Assembly (NCBI GenBank): GCA_947044405.1
Contig: CAMRHE010000063.1
Location: 4,061,001 to 4,125,000 of the forward strand
Direction: 5' to 3'
Length of the DNA stretch: 64,000 nt
Origin: Leptodactylus fallax
Lineage: Eukaryota; Chordata; Amphibia; Anura; Leptodactylidae
The notes below the pieces were generated by a model. That model saw only the letters and a program-made list of their open reading frames with translations. It searched no databases and was not told the origin of the DNA. Shown piece by piece: positions 1 to 12,700 of this stretch. A program made the translations under genes and the position numbers. The number at the start of each line of letters is the position of its first letter. Within the stretch, counting starts at the first letter, position 1.

Positions 1-219
1 CCATACTCTTGACATAAATCCTAATAATCTTGCAATGCCAACTCTTGCCACTAAGCCTAAGATAGGTTGTGTCTTCTGGAGATGGACCATGGGCCATAGA
101 CACAATGGTCTATAGCAGACCTTACTGAATTTCTAGACATGTTTGTGACCTGTGCAGAGAGGGGAGTAGATAAGATGTGACATCATCTATTGGATGAGAC
201 TGGTGGATTCTGTGTCTTA

Positions 220-469
220 GGCCCGGTTCACATCTGCGCATGGGTTTCCGTTCGGGGAGTCCGCTTGGGGACCCCCCAAACAGAAACCTAATCCGCATAG
301 AAAAGCGGTTACCTTAGGAAACCAGCGGACCCCATAGACTATAATGGCGTCCATGTGGTTTCCGCACGAAAAATGCGGAGAGAAAAGCGCTGCTTGCAGG
401 ACTTTTCTCTCCGCATTTTTCATGCAGAGAGGGGAACGGAATGGCCCTAACGCAGATGTGAATCGGGCC
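220..469. mobile_element. MITE with TTA target duplication
   Basis: Terminal inverted repeats GGCCCGGTTCACATCTGCG and CGCAGATGTGAATCGGGCC are flanked by TTA on both sides (217-219, 470-472). Its 250-bp length and lack of coding potential fit a non-autonomous DNA transposon. The 3-bp TWA duplication is typical of PIF/Harbinger elements; that class call is inference. Confidence 0.75.
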
Positions 470-3400
470 TTATCTACGTCTACATGATAGCTGTGATTGT
501 CAGTGTGCTGTAAGTGAGGGGACTGCTGCAAAGAAATTTATTGCAGAAAATAGGAAGTGTCGGCATATTATTTTGCTTCTGGCCAAAAGTCAGAACTGCA
601 AGATTTTTAGGATTTTTTTTTAAAAATGTAGATAAAAATCTGAAAATAAAAAAAAAAAAAAAAAAAAACACATTTGTCATAAAACTTGATAAAAAAAATG
701 GGTAATTTTCTGGTGACACATTCCCTTTAAGAGACGGGGTGGGTAGAGACAAGTGGGAGGAATTAGCAGGGAAAGTGCAAGTAGGTGATCTAGTGACTAA
801 ATATAGCGCTTCATAGCCTCCAAAATGGCTCTCTATGGTCTCTGTTCACTTCATATTTTTTTGAGCCAGCGTCATTGGTTTATGTCAAAGGATTTCCAGA
901 CGTATACCTTCATCTGAGAGCTCTCACATACCCACTGTATAGGCATACAGGGGGATGCTTCGCCAACGGGTTTCCATTGAAAAAACTGTATACCGCATGA
1001 TACACATTTTTTTGCATAGGAAGCATAGTAGAATACACTATTTTAGGGGCTGTTCACAGGGCTGACTCCGCTCCAAATTCCACTTAAATCTGTCTCATAT
1101 TCATTTCAATTGGAGGAGACACAGATTTTTTTTTTTTTCTCTAGCTGATTTTTTTTTTTCCTCTACCTAATTTTTTTTTTCTTCCGTCTAGCTGATTGTT
1201 TTCAACTAGTGTAAAAAATCAGCGTCAGGTGGATTCCGCCTGACTGGTGCAGGATTTTCAAATTTCGCTGCGATGCTTAATTTTTCAGTTTGCACAAATT
1301 TGCACAGAAAAATTTAGCTTCAGGAATTTGAAGCAGATTTTGTAAAATGTGCCTCCTATTCATTCCAATGATTTCAGGCAGATTCCGGCAGGATGCTTTT
1401 TTTTTCTGCCAGCTGAAATGAATGGGGGGCATATTTCAGACGGAATTTCAGTGTGAACACGGAATCTCCAGCGCAATGTCCGCATGAAATCAGTGGCCAA
1501 GAAAGTCCTGCACGTGCGCCTTTTTCGTCTGCAGCTGTCAATGGGGTCGGTCCGTATGTAACCGCTATTTTAGCGGTCCGCCTGTCCATTGTTCTGGTTC
1601 TCCATCTGACAGCCGGCGCTAATGTGAGCCTAGCATCTTAGAGGGTCCACAAAGAAGGAAGAACAGCACTGGAGCACCGACTGCTGCTCGGACAAGTGGC
1701 GCACTGAACAAGCCGAGAGTTCAGAAGTTTTACTACCTGTCCGGTGAGGCACTATAATAACATTTATAGGATTATTTTTCGGCAGAATTCCCTAGATTTG
1801 GGATCTGCTAGCAGCAAGCTGTATACCCGCAGTAGCCCTGACAATCAGGATATCAGAAAACTTATTTATTTCCTTTTCCCTGATAAATAATTTCATACGC
1901 CTTGGCAGCTCCATCAATACAGGAATCTTCATGCTAAATCTGAACAGCTGTTCTTTTTTTTTCTCGGCAATCAGAGTAAATTATTTAGCTGCGCTCTGTC
2001 TGCCAGAACCCTAATTGCCTCCCTGAGAGCCTCTTTATTTTTCCACAGACCTCCCGTCTGTTCCGTCCCCAAAGATCGCGCGCCGGTAGAACAGTATCCG
2101 CTCCACTCTGTTGCCCTTTGGTTGCACGTTGCCCTTCATCGCTGATTAGAATCTTAATGGCACATTCGGTGCTCATGTTCTAATTGCAACCTGTTGGACC
2201 CATAAACACCTCGTCTATCACACTTAAAGGCAATAAAGCCCGCCGTAGATGGCTAATTTTGGGAGTTGTGGAGATCGTAAGCGTACTCTACAGTATTACC
2301 ATATACCGCATGAATATTCTATTAAACTTTCTTCCGCAGATTAGTCTTGTCTTAAGGGTCGCTGGGGAATAAAAAAAAAAAAGAAAAGACTAATCTTAAA
2401 TCTTGTAGCATTACCTCAGATTTCTTGGCAGCCTAGATAAGCTATTCACACTGCATAGTAAAGATGGGTTACAAGCCCTATATTGTGGCGTCAAACATAA
2501 TAGGGAATAATCTGTGGCTCCTCGTACACAAGATCATCGGCTCATCCCACCAAGATCTCTTACGTCATAAGGCACATCACCTGATAGAATGTCAGAGCCG
2601 TCCATGAAGGGATGTGCTGGCCCTCCACAAAACGTTGCCCACCCCCCAGTGCCCTCCTTGAAGCACTGACCACCCTCCCATGTCCCTCAACGAAAAGCTC
2701 CAGGGAAGCCACAATCTCCTTGGAGGCTAGCCGACTCTACTGGGAGTTAACCCCTCAGATTAGGCAAGTGTGAGCAAAGCCTAAACTACGCCCTCAATGT
2801 AGCTGATTTTGTAAAGATTGAAGAAAAATTATCTGCATGCGTTATGGAAAGGTCTCGGAGTATTCTACAACACCTCACGTTATTGGCATCATCCTTTACT
2901 GTCTATAGAAACTGTTCGCCGCTTGAAAAAGGCACCAATGTTCATCTAGAAATTGCGAGAAGAAAGTGACTAAAGATTGACTGGCTGGAACTTTTGACAA
3001 AAAGAAATATATATCCAGAGTTGAAGTCTGGAGAGTCCTTGATGGAGCATCGTTGATTTTGTTTGTCCATAAAGCAGGCCATATATATTTCATGACTGCT
3101 GGCTCAAGGTTACTTAGCTGGCAGTTATTACATCTTGTCTACTTAAGATGCTGCCTCTGGCATCACTCGCCTTGGGGTTGGAGGCGATGGAGGATTAGAC
3201 AGAAACAGTCACAGCTAATCAACTTTTCTGCCTGGAGAATGAACAGTCGATGGAGTCTTCTAGTGCCCATTAACAGAGGACTGTCAGCAGAGCTCCAGCG
3301 AGATGATGGAAGAATCTGCCAAAATGTGACCTACTGTATCAATATGATTCTAAATGTCTCTGGATAGAACATTCAGTAACCACAGCATCCTATCTGAGAA

Positions 3401-3547
3401 CTACAAATTATGGCTTGCACTTTGACTCCGCATTGGATTTTCTTACTGTCACTGGCATCTAAAATCTGAGGACAATCGGAATATCGGTTCTGCACTACCT
3501 GCTTTCTTTTTTTTAAAGGGTCTGTTCATATAATGGTACCGGTTACA

Positions 3548-4050
3548 TCCTTTGATGAAACAATGTCTAACAGAGTCCTCCTTGAAACAATGTCCACCAG
3601 ATCTCCTCTTCATGATATCCAACAGAGCCCTTCACAAAATGGTGTCCACTAGAGTCTTCCAGGAAACAATGTCCACCATAAATTTCTTCTTGAAATGATG
3701 TCCACGGAAGCCGTCCCTGAAATGATTTTCTCCAGAGCTCTTCATCAAACAATGTTCACCAGAATCTTCCTTGAAATAACATTTTCCAGAACCCTCCATG
3801 AAACAGTGTCCACCAAATCACATCTTCTTGATGTCCAACAGAGCCCTTCACGAAACGATGTCCATCTGAACACTCCATGACAATGGCCACCAGATCCCTC
3901 CTTGAAATAACAATTTCTAGAGACCTCTTTGGAAAATTGTCCCCAAGATGTCCTCTTAATGATGTCCACAGAGCCCTTTTATGAAATGATATCCACTAGG
4001 GCCCTACATGGAACAGTGTCCGCCATACCTCATCATGAAACAATCCACAA
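3548..4050. repeat. 27-bp diverged minisatellite
   Basis: Roughly 18 copies of a unit like 'gaaacaatgtccaccag' plus spacer repeat every 27 bp, with much divergence. Because 27 is a multiple of three it yields short repetitive ORFs on both strands, which are not genes. Confidence 0.75.
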
Positions 4051-4178
4051 TCTCTTCTGAGGCTTACCAACTCTACTGAAAGACAACCCTTCAGAGTAGG
4101 CTGGCAGATGGACTCAACTTTATCAAAATGTGTGTGAGGAATCTAATTTTCGGACCACTGTTCTCAGAGTTTCTCCTT

Positions 4179-4484
4179 AAAATGGGGTTGTCCTGGATTA
4201 GTAAGACATGGCTATTTATTTTCAAAAACAGCGCCACACCTGTCCACAGGTGGAGTGTGGTATTGCAGCCAAGTAACAGGCCTGGTGGTGTTTTTGGAAG
4301 ATGTTTGGTCTAATCCAAGAGCGCCCTCTTTAGGAACAATAGTTATTGTCTGGTATTGCACCTCTCTCCTATTCACTTCATTTAAGATGAACTGCAGTGC
4401 CACATACAGCCTGTGGACAGGAGTGGCGCTGTTTTTGAAATAAAAGTAGCCATGTTATTCCAATCCTGGACAGCCATTGGGTAA
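4179..4484. repeat. Foldback repeat with GCGCCAC core
   Basis: The ends 'ggggttgtcctggatta' and 'ccaatcctggacagcc', plus inner arms carrying GCGCCACACCTGTCCACAGG, are inverted. Related copies lie at 43143-43313 and 44043-44240, so it is a dispersed non-autonomous family. Confidence 0.65.
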
Positions 4485-5334
4485 ACTTTACTTTATCGAG
4501 GAAAATAAGAGTAAGCAACTTTCTAGAAGTAGAAGCATTAATGTGCCTGTACCTCATTATTTTGTTCCATTTTGACGCCGTTCCTCGTTTCGATGTAGCT
4601 GTGAGAATCCTTGGCAAAATACATCTATCTGATCTCTCAGCTCCCCGCTGAGACCACTCTTGCCATGTCTATTCCTTGAAAGCCACACACAGTTTCTAAA
4701 TTATTAAAACTGTAAAGCTTTAATGTCTGGCACGGTGCCCCAGAGGACTGCAAGCGAAAAAGTTAAAACAGTTGTTTTTTTCCTAAAGCACTGGAGGAAA
4801 GAAACATTATTTTGCAGGAGCTGTGTAAGCGAGCCGAGCGGCGGCACAAGTTTACGTTATAAATAATGACCAAAACCTACAGAGTAGAAATGATTTGATT
4901 TACAGAGATACCGCTCTACAGGTGCCTGAGAACCCACCAGCGGTGCCAAGGAGGAGGCAATGTGGGGCAGGGGTCCAGCCGCTGCAGGGCTACTCCTGTC
5001 CAACACAAGGCCGCTTTTACTTTCTCCAGTTTATTACGTGGTTATGGCTTCTAGGTTGTAGAAGACATTCGCTCTATTGATGAATAAACTGATATATTGC
5101 TTATGTCCTAATTTAGGCTTCATGCACACGGATGTTTTCCAAGCCGAGTGTAAGCCAAGTGCCTTCTGGATCCGGGTGTATGTTCCGAAGGATCTGAATA
5201 GGACCTGCTCTAAAAATATCGAAACAGAAGATCTGAAGGCACTTGGATAGCACACACAGTCCTGCGCATGAATCCTTAGGAAACACTAGCAAAACTGTAA
5301 AAATGGCCTCACGTACGACATATTTACTGGGGGT

Positions 5335-5690
5335 CCTAAGTCTTTTACTAATGATGGTGTTGGGGGCTTCACTCTCTTTTACTAATGATGGTGTTGGGGG
5401 CTTCCTCCTTGTCTACTAAGGATAATGCTGGGGACTTCATCGTCTTCTACTAAGGACGGTGTTTGGGGCTTCATCCCCCTTTACCAATGATGGTGTTGGG
5501 GTTTCATCCTCTTCTACTAAGGATGGTGTTGGGGTTTCATCCTAGTCTACTAATGATCATGTTGGGGGTTTCACCCTCTTCTAGTATTGTTGGTTTTGGG
5601 GTTTTTATTTCTTATAGTAATGATGGTACGGGAGGGGATGGTTTGGGCTTCATCCTCTTCTAGTAATGTAGGTGTTGGGGCTTCATCCTT
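5335..5690. repeat. 34-bp minisatellite
   Basis: About 10-11 copies of 'ctactaatgatggtgttggg' plus 'gcttcatcct' are spaced 33-34 bp apart, with moderate divergence. Confidence 0.75.
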
Positions 5691-6544
5691 CTTACATGCC
5701 ATGTCTTATGTCAGAAGATTTGGGCTTACGAAATCTGTGGGCTTAGACTTAACCCATTGATTGATAAAACAAAGGGGCTAAAGTGCTCAGCTGAGTGATG
5801 TGCCCCGTTCAGATTGATTGTCTCAGCTTGTCTCTCTTTGAAGAGTGGAGCAAATGATGTATGGGCTCAGAGATAGTCTATCACTGCACTTACTTGACGC
5901 TCGCAGTCCTCCACTGATTTCCAGTACCAAAGGCCTTATAGAGTGCTGAAACTCATTGGGACAGTTGAGAGACTTTAATTTCAGTGCTCCTTCAGTTCTG
6001 CTTCGCTGTCTTAGAAGAGTGGAGTAAACGCCATAGACTTTCTCTGAGCCAATACATTACTTGGAGAGCAGAGTAAGTGATAGACTCTCTCAGAGCCTGT
6101 GTATGTACAGCATCTGCTCAGCAATCTCAGACCGCCATGGATTTATAGGGTGAAAGTTATTTTTTACCAAAGGGGCAAAAGCAGCTTCACTTCTGATCTG
6201 CTCTGCTTGACTCTACACAGAAGGCCAAACAAGCACCCCTACTTGGCCATAGACTTTCTCTGATCCCATACATGACTTGCCGCCCTTTCTGAGGATAGTC
6301 GAGCAGAGCCGATCAAAACTAAAGGGGCTTCTGCCGATAAGGTAATGGAATGACAGTTTCAACTGAAGTCTCTAAACAGTGCCAAAGGTGTTTTCGCATT
6401 CTAAGCCTGGTTGTTTTACTGATAAAACAGTGGTGGTCTGGGATACTTGACTGTCATCTTGTATCAATTTACTTCTTCTGACCTGTCTTCTTCTTGTTTT
6501 GTCTTATGCCTGATTTTAATATCTCTATATCTTCTCCACTGTAG

Positions 6545-6730
6545 ATCATCTGAAAAAACGCCTGGAAGAGTACATGGTGAATTTTCCCAAAGTACGAATA
6601 GTCCGCACCAAGAAGAGAGAAGGCCTCATTCGCACACGTATGTTGGGCGCCTCTGTGGCCATTGGAGATGTAATCACTTTCCTTGACTCGCACTGCGAGG
6701 CCAATGTGAACTGGCTCCCTCCGCTGCTGG
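6545..6730 (+). CDS. GALNT10: GALNT10 exon (probably 5): catalytic domain with DSH motif
   Basis: The acceptor follows a pyrimidine-rich stretch ending in gtag, and the donor is g|gtaagagc. The exon begins with the last two bases of an Asp codon (before [10 protein letters not shown]) and ends with the first base of the next Asp codon. It holds [16 protein letters not shown] and [16 protein letters not shown]. In GALNTs the Asp and His of DSH bind Mn2+ and UDP-GalNAc. Confidence 0.95.
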
Positions 6731-9700
6731 GTAAGAGCACTACCGGTACTATTCTGCCATATTGGCTCCTTTAAGTCAGCGCATTGACTGTACACAGAGC
6801 ATTATGTGAATCCTACTATTTCCGTAAGACAAAGTCCTATTTGTTTTCTCCCTCGTTTGCATCCTCATAGCAACCGTTCTCCAGAGGACTGGCGTTTGTC
6901 ACTTCTTTTCTTGTTGTGGTGGAGTGTCTGACCTAAATCTCTTACTACAGGGGAGATCATGTACAAACAACTCATTGCTTTGTTTCCGCAGTTTGCTGTA
7001 ATTACAAAACATGACAACCTATCTGCATTCGCTTCAAAACAGGGCTCGGATTTGTCTAAAATTATCCTCTCTCCTCCCGCAGACCGTATAGCCCAGAATC
7101 GCAAGACAATCGTGTGCCCGATGATTGACGTCATTGATCACGACCACTTTGGATATGAAACTCAAGCTGGAGACGCCATGCGGGGAGCTTTTGACTGGGA
7201 GTTGTTTTACAAACGCATCCCCATTCCTACAGAGCTACAGAACTCTGATCCCAGCGAGCCATTCGAGTGAGTGTTTTTTTGTTTTGTTTTTTATCTACTG
7301 TGTTTTTAGACAAGTTTTCCAAACTAACATTGCACACATACATCCAGCTATGAAAAAAAACTGCATGAAAGAGTTCATTCCATTTTGTGTATACAGCTGC
7401 TCTGCACACTTATGTGTTTCCATAGTAACAGACAACAAACAGGCAACTTGTAGTCTGATCCTAACATTTAGTGTAGTAGCAGGACCTAGGACATATAAGG
7501 GATATGACTTAAGGATTAGAGTGCACAGGATTTGTTTGCCGTCTCTTTGGAGACACATAGGTCTTAATAGTGGTTAACGCAAAGGGGGAGTTGTATGAAG
7601 ATTGGTGTTTTCCGTGTCCGTTTTAGTTTCTCCTGCTCTGGCAGAAGGTATACCTGATTTATGAGGAAGCACAAGCCAACCCGCCATCAGGCCATGTGCC
7701 CGCACTGAAATCTACACCAGCTGATAGCTGCCGTATATTTCTGACAACATTTATGACAATTTCCTGGCGTAAATTATAACAAATCTGACAGGACCGCGGC
7801 CCCCGCATGCCGTTACCACTCTCCCTTTTCAGAAATTGACTGTTTTTGACGCAACTGGCATTCAAAAAGTCGCAAGCCCAAGGTTTTTGACTTCTTTATG
7901 CTAGGAAACTGGCATGGAAATGACAATTAATCTCCCCCAATGTCAGGGCATTGTTCATAAAGACTAAATTTCTTTATTTTTATGGTGGATGCATTGAACT
8001 ATTAGAAATTTGGTTTCAAAGGTGTACATAGTATTAACAATGGATTACCGGATTTTAACCACCCTTTTTGAAGAAATTGATTCCTTTCTCATTTTAGTAC
8101 ATAGCTGTTCCCTCTGCACCCCTCCTACTTTGGAGGATTTTGTAGGGAACCCTAACACAGTCCACAGAAGACGTCCACTTAATGGACAGCAAAGCTCCAG
8201 TGGCCACTTCCTCGTGAGCACCCCTCAGAAGTGCTAGCTTCAGCATCCTTTTTTTTTTTCAATTCCCTTTTAAAGAGGACCTGAAAATCCCAATGCCATT
8301 CCTCATCTGATCAGCGCTGTCACCCTGAGCATTTTGGTATTTTGTCTATTCTAATCTGTTCAGTCATTCCAAAGATATAAGCTCTTTTGGTGTTGGAGCA
8401 TGACCATGACACACAGCACACCCCGACCCCGCCCACTTGGTGTTTAGTCCCTAATTTACATTAACACTAAAAGGGCTTATATTTTTGGAATGGCTGTACA
8501 GATTTGGATAAAGAAAACTCCAAAATGCTCAGGGTAACAGTGCCTATGAGATGATGTCAGTCATTGGGCTTTTCAGACCTGGTGGCAGCTCCGCTTTAAA
8601 TATGGGGAGGCAGCTTAAGTGGTCCCCACCTGCCCCTCAGCGGACGGGGCTGTGCTGATTTAGAAGTGACACAGCAGGGACAGTCAGATGAGTTATAGAC
8701 CTGTACCCCGGCTTCCTCCATGAGCAATGACGACCACATAAAACCAGTGCAGTTCGTACACCGACCTAGTTTAAATGGCGCTGTACCCACAGTATGGCAT
8801 CATGTACGTTATCCCGCAAGGTATGGATTATTGTCTGTTGAACAATTCTAGTCCCAGAAACTTTCAATGATATATTTTATTTTTTTTTTTGCAGTTTGTA
8901 TAAAATATTTCCTTTTGTCATGCTGAATGTTTGATTGTCTAGAAAATGTGTTTCCAAGGTTGTCACGGTAATGGATCATTTATTACTGGACTGGGAGAAT
9001 TCAATAACTGCGAGCACTGAGCACCAACTTGTATGCATGAATGACGCTTAACCCTTCCTCTACCACCCCCTACCCACGTTTATGCTCCTTTGTGCGTCTT
9101 TGTATGAAAGGTGAAGGAAGGGTTAACTCCCCCCTCCCCCCACTCTTCTGACTACATTGTTGGATTTGTCATAAATGCAGAAATTTTGTGCTTCCATCAG
9201 AATGAAAAGTATTGGATGTGTCTTGTTACCAAGATACAGCATTGGAACTGAGATATTAAAGAGCAAAAGAGCAGGGGGAGCGCGGAGGGGATACATTAGG
9301 AATTAACAGAACCCTTTCTAAGGTCTTTAGAAAGTCATATTAAAAAATTATTATGTTTTTTGGTGTTGTAGCTCGGCATAGTGGCCCCCTTCCCTCATCC
9401 TGCTTCAAAAATACAGAAAATACTACTATTTAATACACCTTAGATATCTGAAAAGGCTATTGACAGCTAATCCACTTGACTTTCCCACACACGTGCATCC
9501 TTGGCTTGACTGAGCATACACGTATTCTCAGTACGAGAAGGGAAGAGTTGTCTCCTTTTGAGAACCAAAGGATCACCATGATGAAATCCAACACGCCTGA
9601 TCCTTCTTACCCTTAACATCAGGAAAAAGTCAGAACCCCTCCATACACACTAGATTCGGTTGTTGTTTTTGGCCAACATTCTTTTAAAGGGAGTCTGTCA

Positions 9701-12700
9701 CCGTAACCCCTGCATATAGATCGGTTAGGGTGTTTTCACCTTGCCTCTGTGGTCAAGATATATCCATTTTTGTCATATGCAAATTAGCTCTTTGGAGCAA
9801 TGAGGGCGTTGCCGTTGCTCCAAACATGTAATCCTTTCACTACTCGGTGCCGCCCTCTGCACCATCTTCCTACCTCAAGGCGGTGTATACCTAATCTCGC
9901 CTGTCCTGACTTCTGTCACACTCTGCGCATGCGCAGTACATGTGACTTTGACCAGAACAGGAAGTAACAATCTGACAGGAAGTGGCCATTCCCGTCCGCC
10001 ATCTTAGCTCTCACAAAGTTATTTTCTGTCACCTAGTTAGCCAGAGCCTGGGTCCAGTTAACTAGGAGACAGAAGCTAAACACTCATTCAGCCAAATGCT
10101 ATACCTAAAAGTCAGGCGCTGTAAGTGAACCCTCCTCTTCCAGAGACATGTCTGTAGCTGTGAGCAATAGAAATGTTCATTTTATTAACGGTGAATGCTG
10201 TGAGTGCTAGTTCACTGGTAATATTAGTGAGGGAGGAAGTAGCTGTCTTCTCCTCCTTTCCTATAAATGATTATAGCTGGCAGCCGTGGGTATAATTCTT
10301 AGAAATTGTTTGTCCTTCTTCTGGATCCACAGATGGAGATATTTATTAAGGGTCCTTAAATAAACCACAAATGTCTGTTTTCCTCGTTCCTGCTACGGCC
10401 GATCTCTTCCTAGGCAGTCGGGGTTGATATCTTTATCTCGCTCTCGCCGCGCTGACAAGTCCTAGGTGCCGCCATTATGACTAATTACGTGATTAGCATG
10501 GCCTTTGTTTCCCGACACAGCATGATTGAGTGAAATATAGAGAGAAAATAGCGACACCAATACTTACTGACGTTCTGTTCTGTGCCACTTCATTCGCTGA
10601 ATTTCTCTGCTAAAAAATTGACTGTTTGGTTGCCTATAAGGTGTTAGTATGGGGATATATGGGGATATATAGTGGAACAGAGGTATACATCTCATGACGC
10701 ATCAGTCTGACTCATGAGCATAAGACCTGACGGCTGATAATAGCTATTACATATGATGAGAAGTGAATGATACATAGAAGCTGTAGAAGGGGGGAGGGGG
10801 TTCCTATCTGATCACCGATCGCTGGATTATACCATCACTTTGTGATCTTGGGGCTATGACCTTCTAGTGTTATTCACCCCCCACAAATCCTAAGAATGAA
10901 GAGGCTGCAGTGTAGGGAAAACCTAGGTGAGGATTGGCGCCTTTCCCAAGGTCAGACCCCAGCCTGTCATAAAGTGACGGAAATACTGTAGTTATGTCAC
11001 TGACTACTTTATAGGATGGTATTAACCCCTTACATGAGCAATTCATGCACAGTCAAAAATGTATGGCTTTTTATGTCATTTGAGCTTTTTTCCCAGTAGT
11101 CAGGATAGAGCTACCCGATAGTTAAAGTAATAACCCTTTTATCTTAGTAGATATGGTAGGTCCCCTCTCCATGTGCCCAGTGGTCACAGCAGGTCCCCTC
11201 TCCATGTGCCCAGTGGTCACAGCAGGTCCCCCTCTCCATGTGCCCAGTGGTCACAGCAGGTCCCCTCTCCATGTGCCCACTGGTCACAGCAGGCTCCCTC
11301 TCCATGTGCCCAGTGGTCACAGCAGGCCCCCTCTCCATGTGCCCAGTGGTCACAGCAGGTCCCCCTCTCCATGTGCCCACTGGTCACAGCAGGCTCCCCC
11401 CAGGCCCAGGGTCACAGCAGGCCCCCTCTCCATGTGCCCAGTGGTCACAGCAGGCCCCCTCTCCATGTGCCCAGTGGTCACAGCAGGTCCCCTCTCCATG
11501 TGCCCACTGGTCACAGCAGGCTCCCTCTCCATGTGCCCAGTGGTCACAGCAGGCCCCCTCTCCATGTGCCCAGTGGTCACAGCAGGCCCCCTCTCCATGT
11601 GCCCACGTGGCCTCACAGCAGGTCCCCCCCTCTCCATGTGCCCAGTGGTCACATCAGGCCCCCTCTCCATGTGCCCAGTGGTCACAGCAGGCCCCCTCTC
11701 CATGTGCCCAGTGGTCACAGCAGGTCCCCTCTCCATGTGCCCAGTGGTCACAGCAGGTCCCCCTCTCCATGTGCCCAGTGGTCACAGCAGGTCCCCCTCT
11801 CCATGTGCCCACTGGTCACAGCAGGCCCCCCTCTCCATGTGCCCAGTGGTCACAGCAGGCCCCTCTCTATGTTACCAGTAGTCACAGCAGGCCCCCTATC
11901 CATGTGCCCAGTGGTCACAGCAGGTCCCCTCTCCATGTGTCCAGTGGTCACAGCAGGCCCCCTCTCCATGTGCCCAGTGGTCACAGCAGCCCCTCTCCAT
12001 GTGCCCAGTGGTCACAGCAGGCCCCCTCTCCATGTGCCCAGTGGTCACAGCAGGCCCCCTCTTCATGTGCCCAGTGGTCACAGCAGACCCCTCTCCATGT
12101 GCCCAGTGGTCACAGCAGGTCCCCTCTCTATGTCCCCACTAGTTACAGCAGGTCCCTCTCTATGTTACCAGTAGTCACAAGAGGCTCTCATTTTTTTCCA
12201 CTAGTGACTACAGCAGGGGGCACACACAAACCCACCTTCCTGAGCAGGCAGACGTGCACCAGCCCACCCCCACTGTGAGTAGTCACAGTAGCAGGACCTC
12301 CAATCCAGTAGTCACAGCAAGGCAGGCCTCCCCTCCCCACCATCCCAGCAGTCACATCAAGACTTGGCTCACTTCCCTGTCTCCACCATTTGATTTCTCT
12401 GAGCGTCCTGTCTTAACTTTCTGTGGATCCCATCACAACTGTCTTGATCCTCATTAACCTTTGCCTTACCAGAAGGAGGAGAGACAAGCTCCAGCAAGCT
12501 TCACTTCTTCAATTTACAAACTACAGACATAGGGGCTTCTATACAAGAAGTGATATTTGTTGGAAATAAATGAAGCGTGTAAAACACGAGCGAGGCGTGA
12601 GACATATTAATGTATACGTCTGACACTGATACCCAGGTAACGTTTTTATTTTTTGTTATACAAGGTCCCCATAGACTACAGTGCAGAGTTTCTTGGCCTA

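Larger units (their letters stand above)
1..6544. other. GALNT10 intron, no gene seen
   Basis: This is the intron upstream of the first visible exon. It holds a TTA-flanked MITE (220-469), other 'ttcacac'-type repeat fragments (about 1040-1640), a 27-bp minisatellite (3548-4050), a foldback repeat (4179-4484) and a 34-bp minisatellite (5335-5690). The stretches 1740-2450 and 4650-4890 look non-repetitive and may be conserved non-coding DNA. I found no convincing coding ORF. Confidence 0.7.

Noticed and set aside
11158..12184. CRISPR-like regular repeat
   Set aside because: The units are contiguous with no unique spacers, and the DNA is vertebrate.
11153..12278. Open frames of 242-346 residues with 11-residue periodicity on the + strand, and 133 residues on the minus strand
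   Set aside because: They come from the 33-bp array, whose length is a multiple of three. Several overlapping frames on both strands are open at once, and the array lies in a GALNT10 intron.
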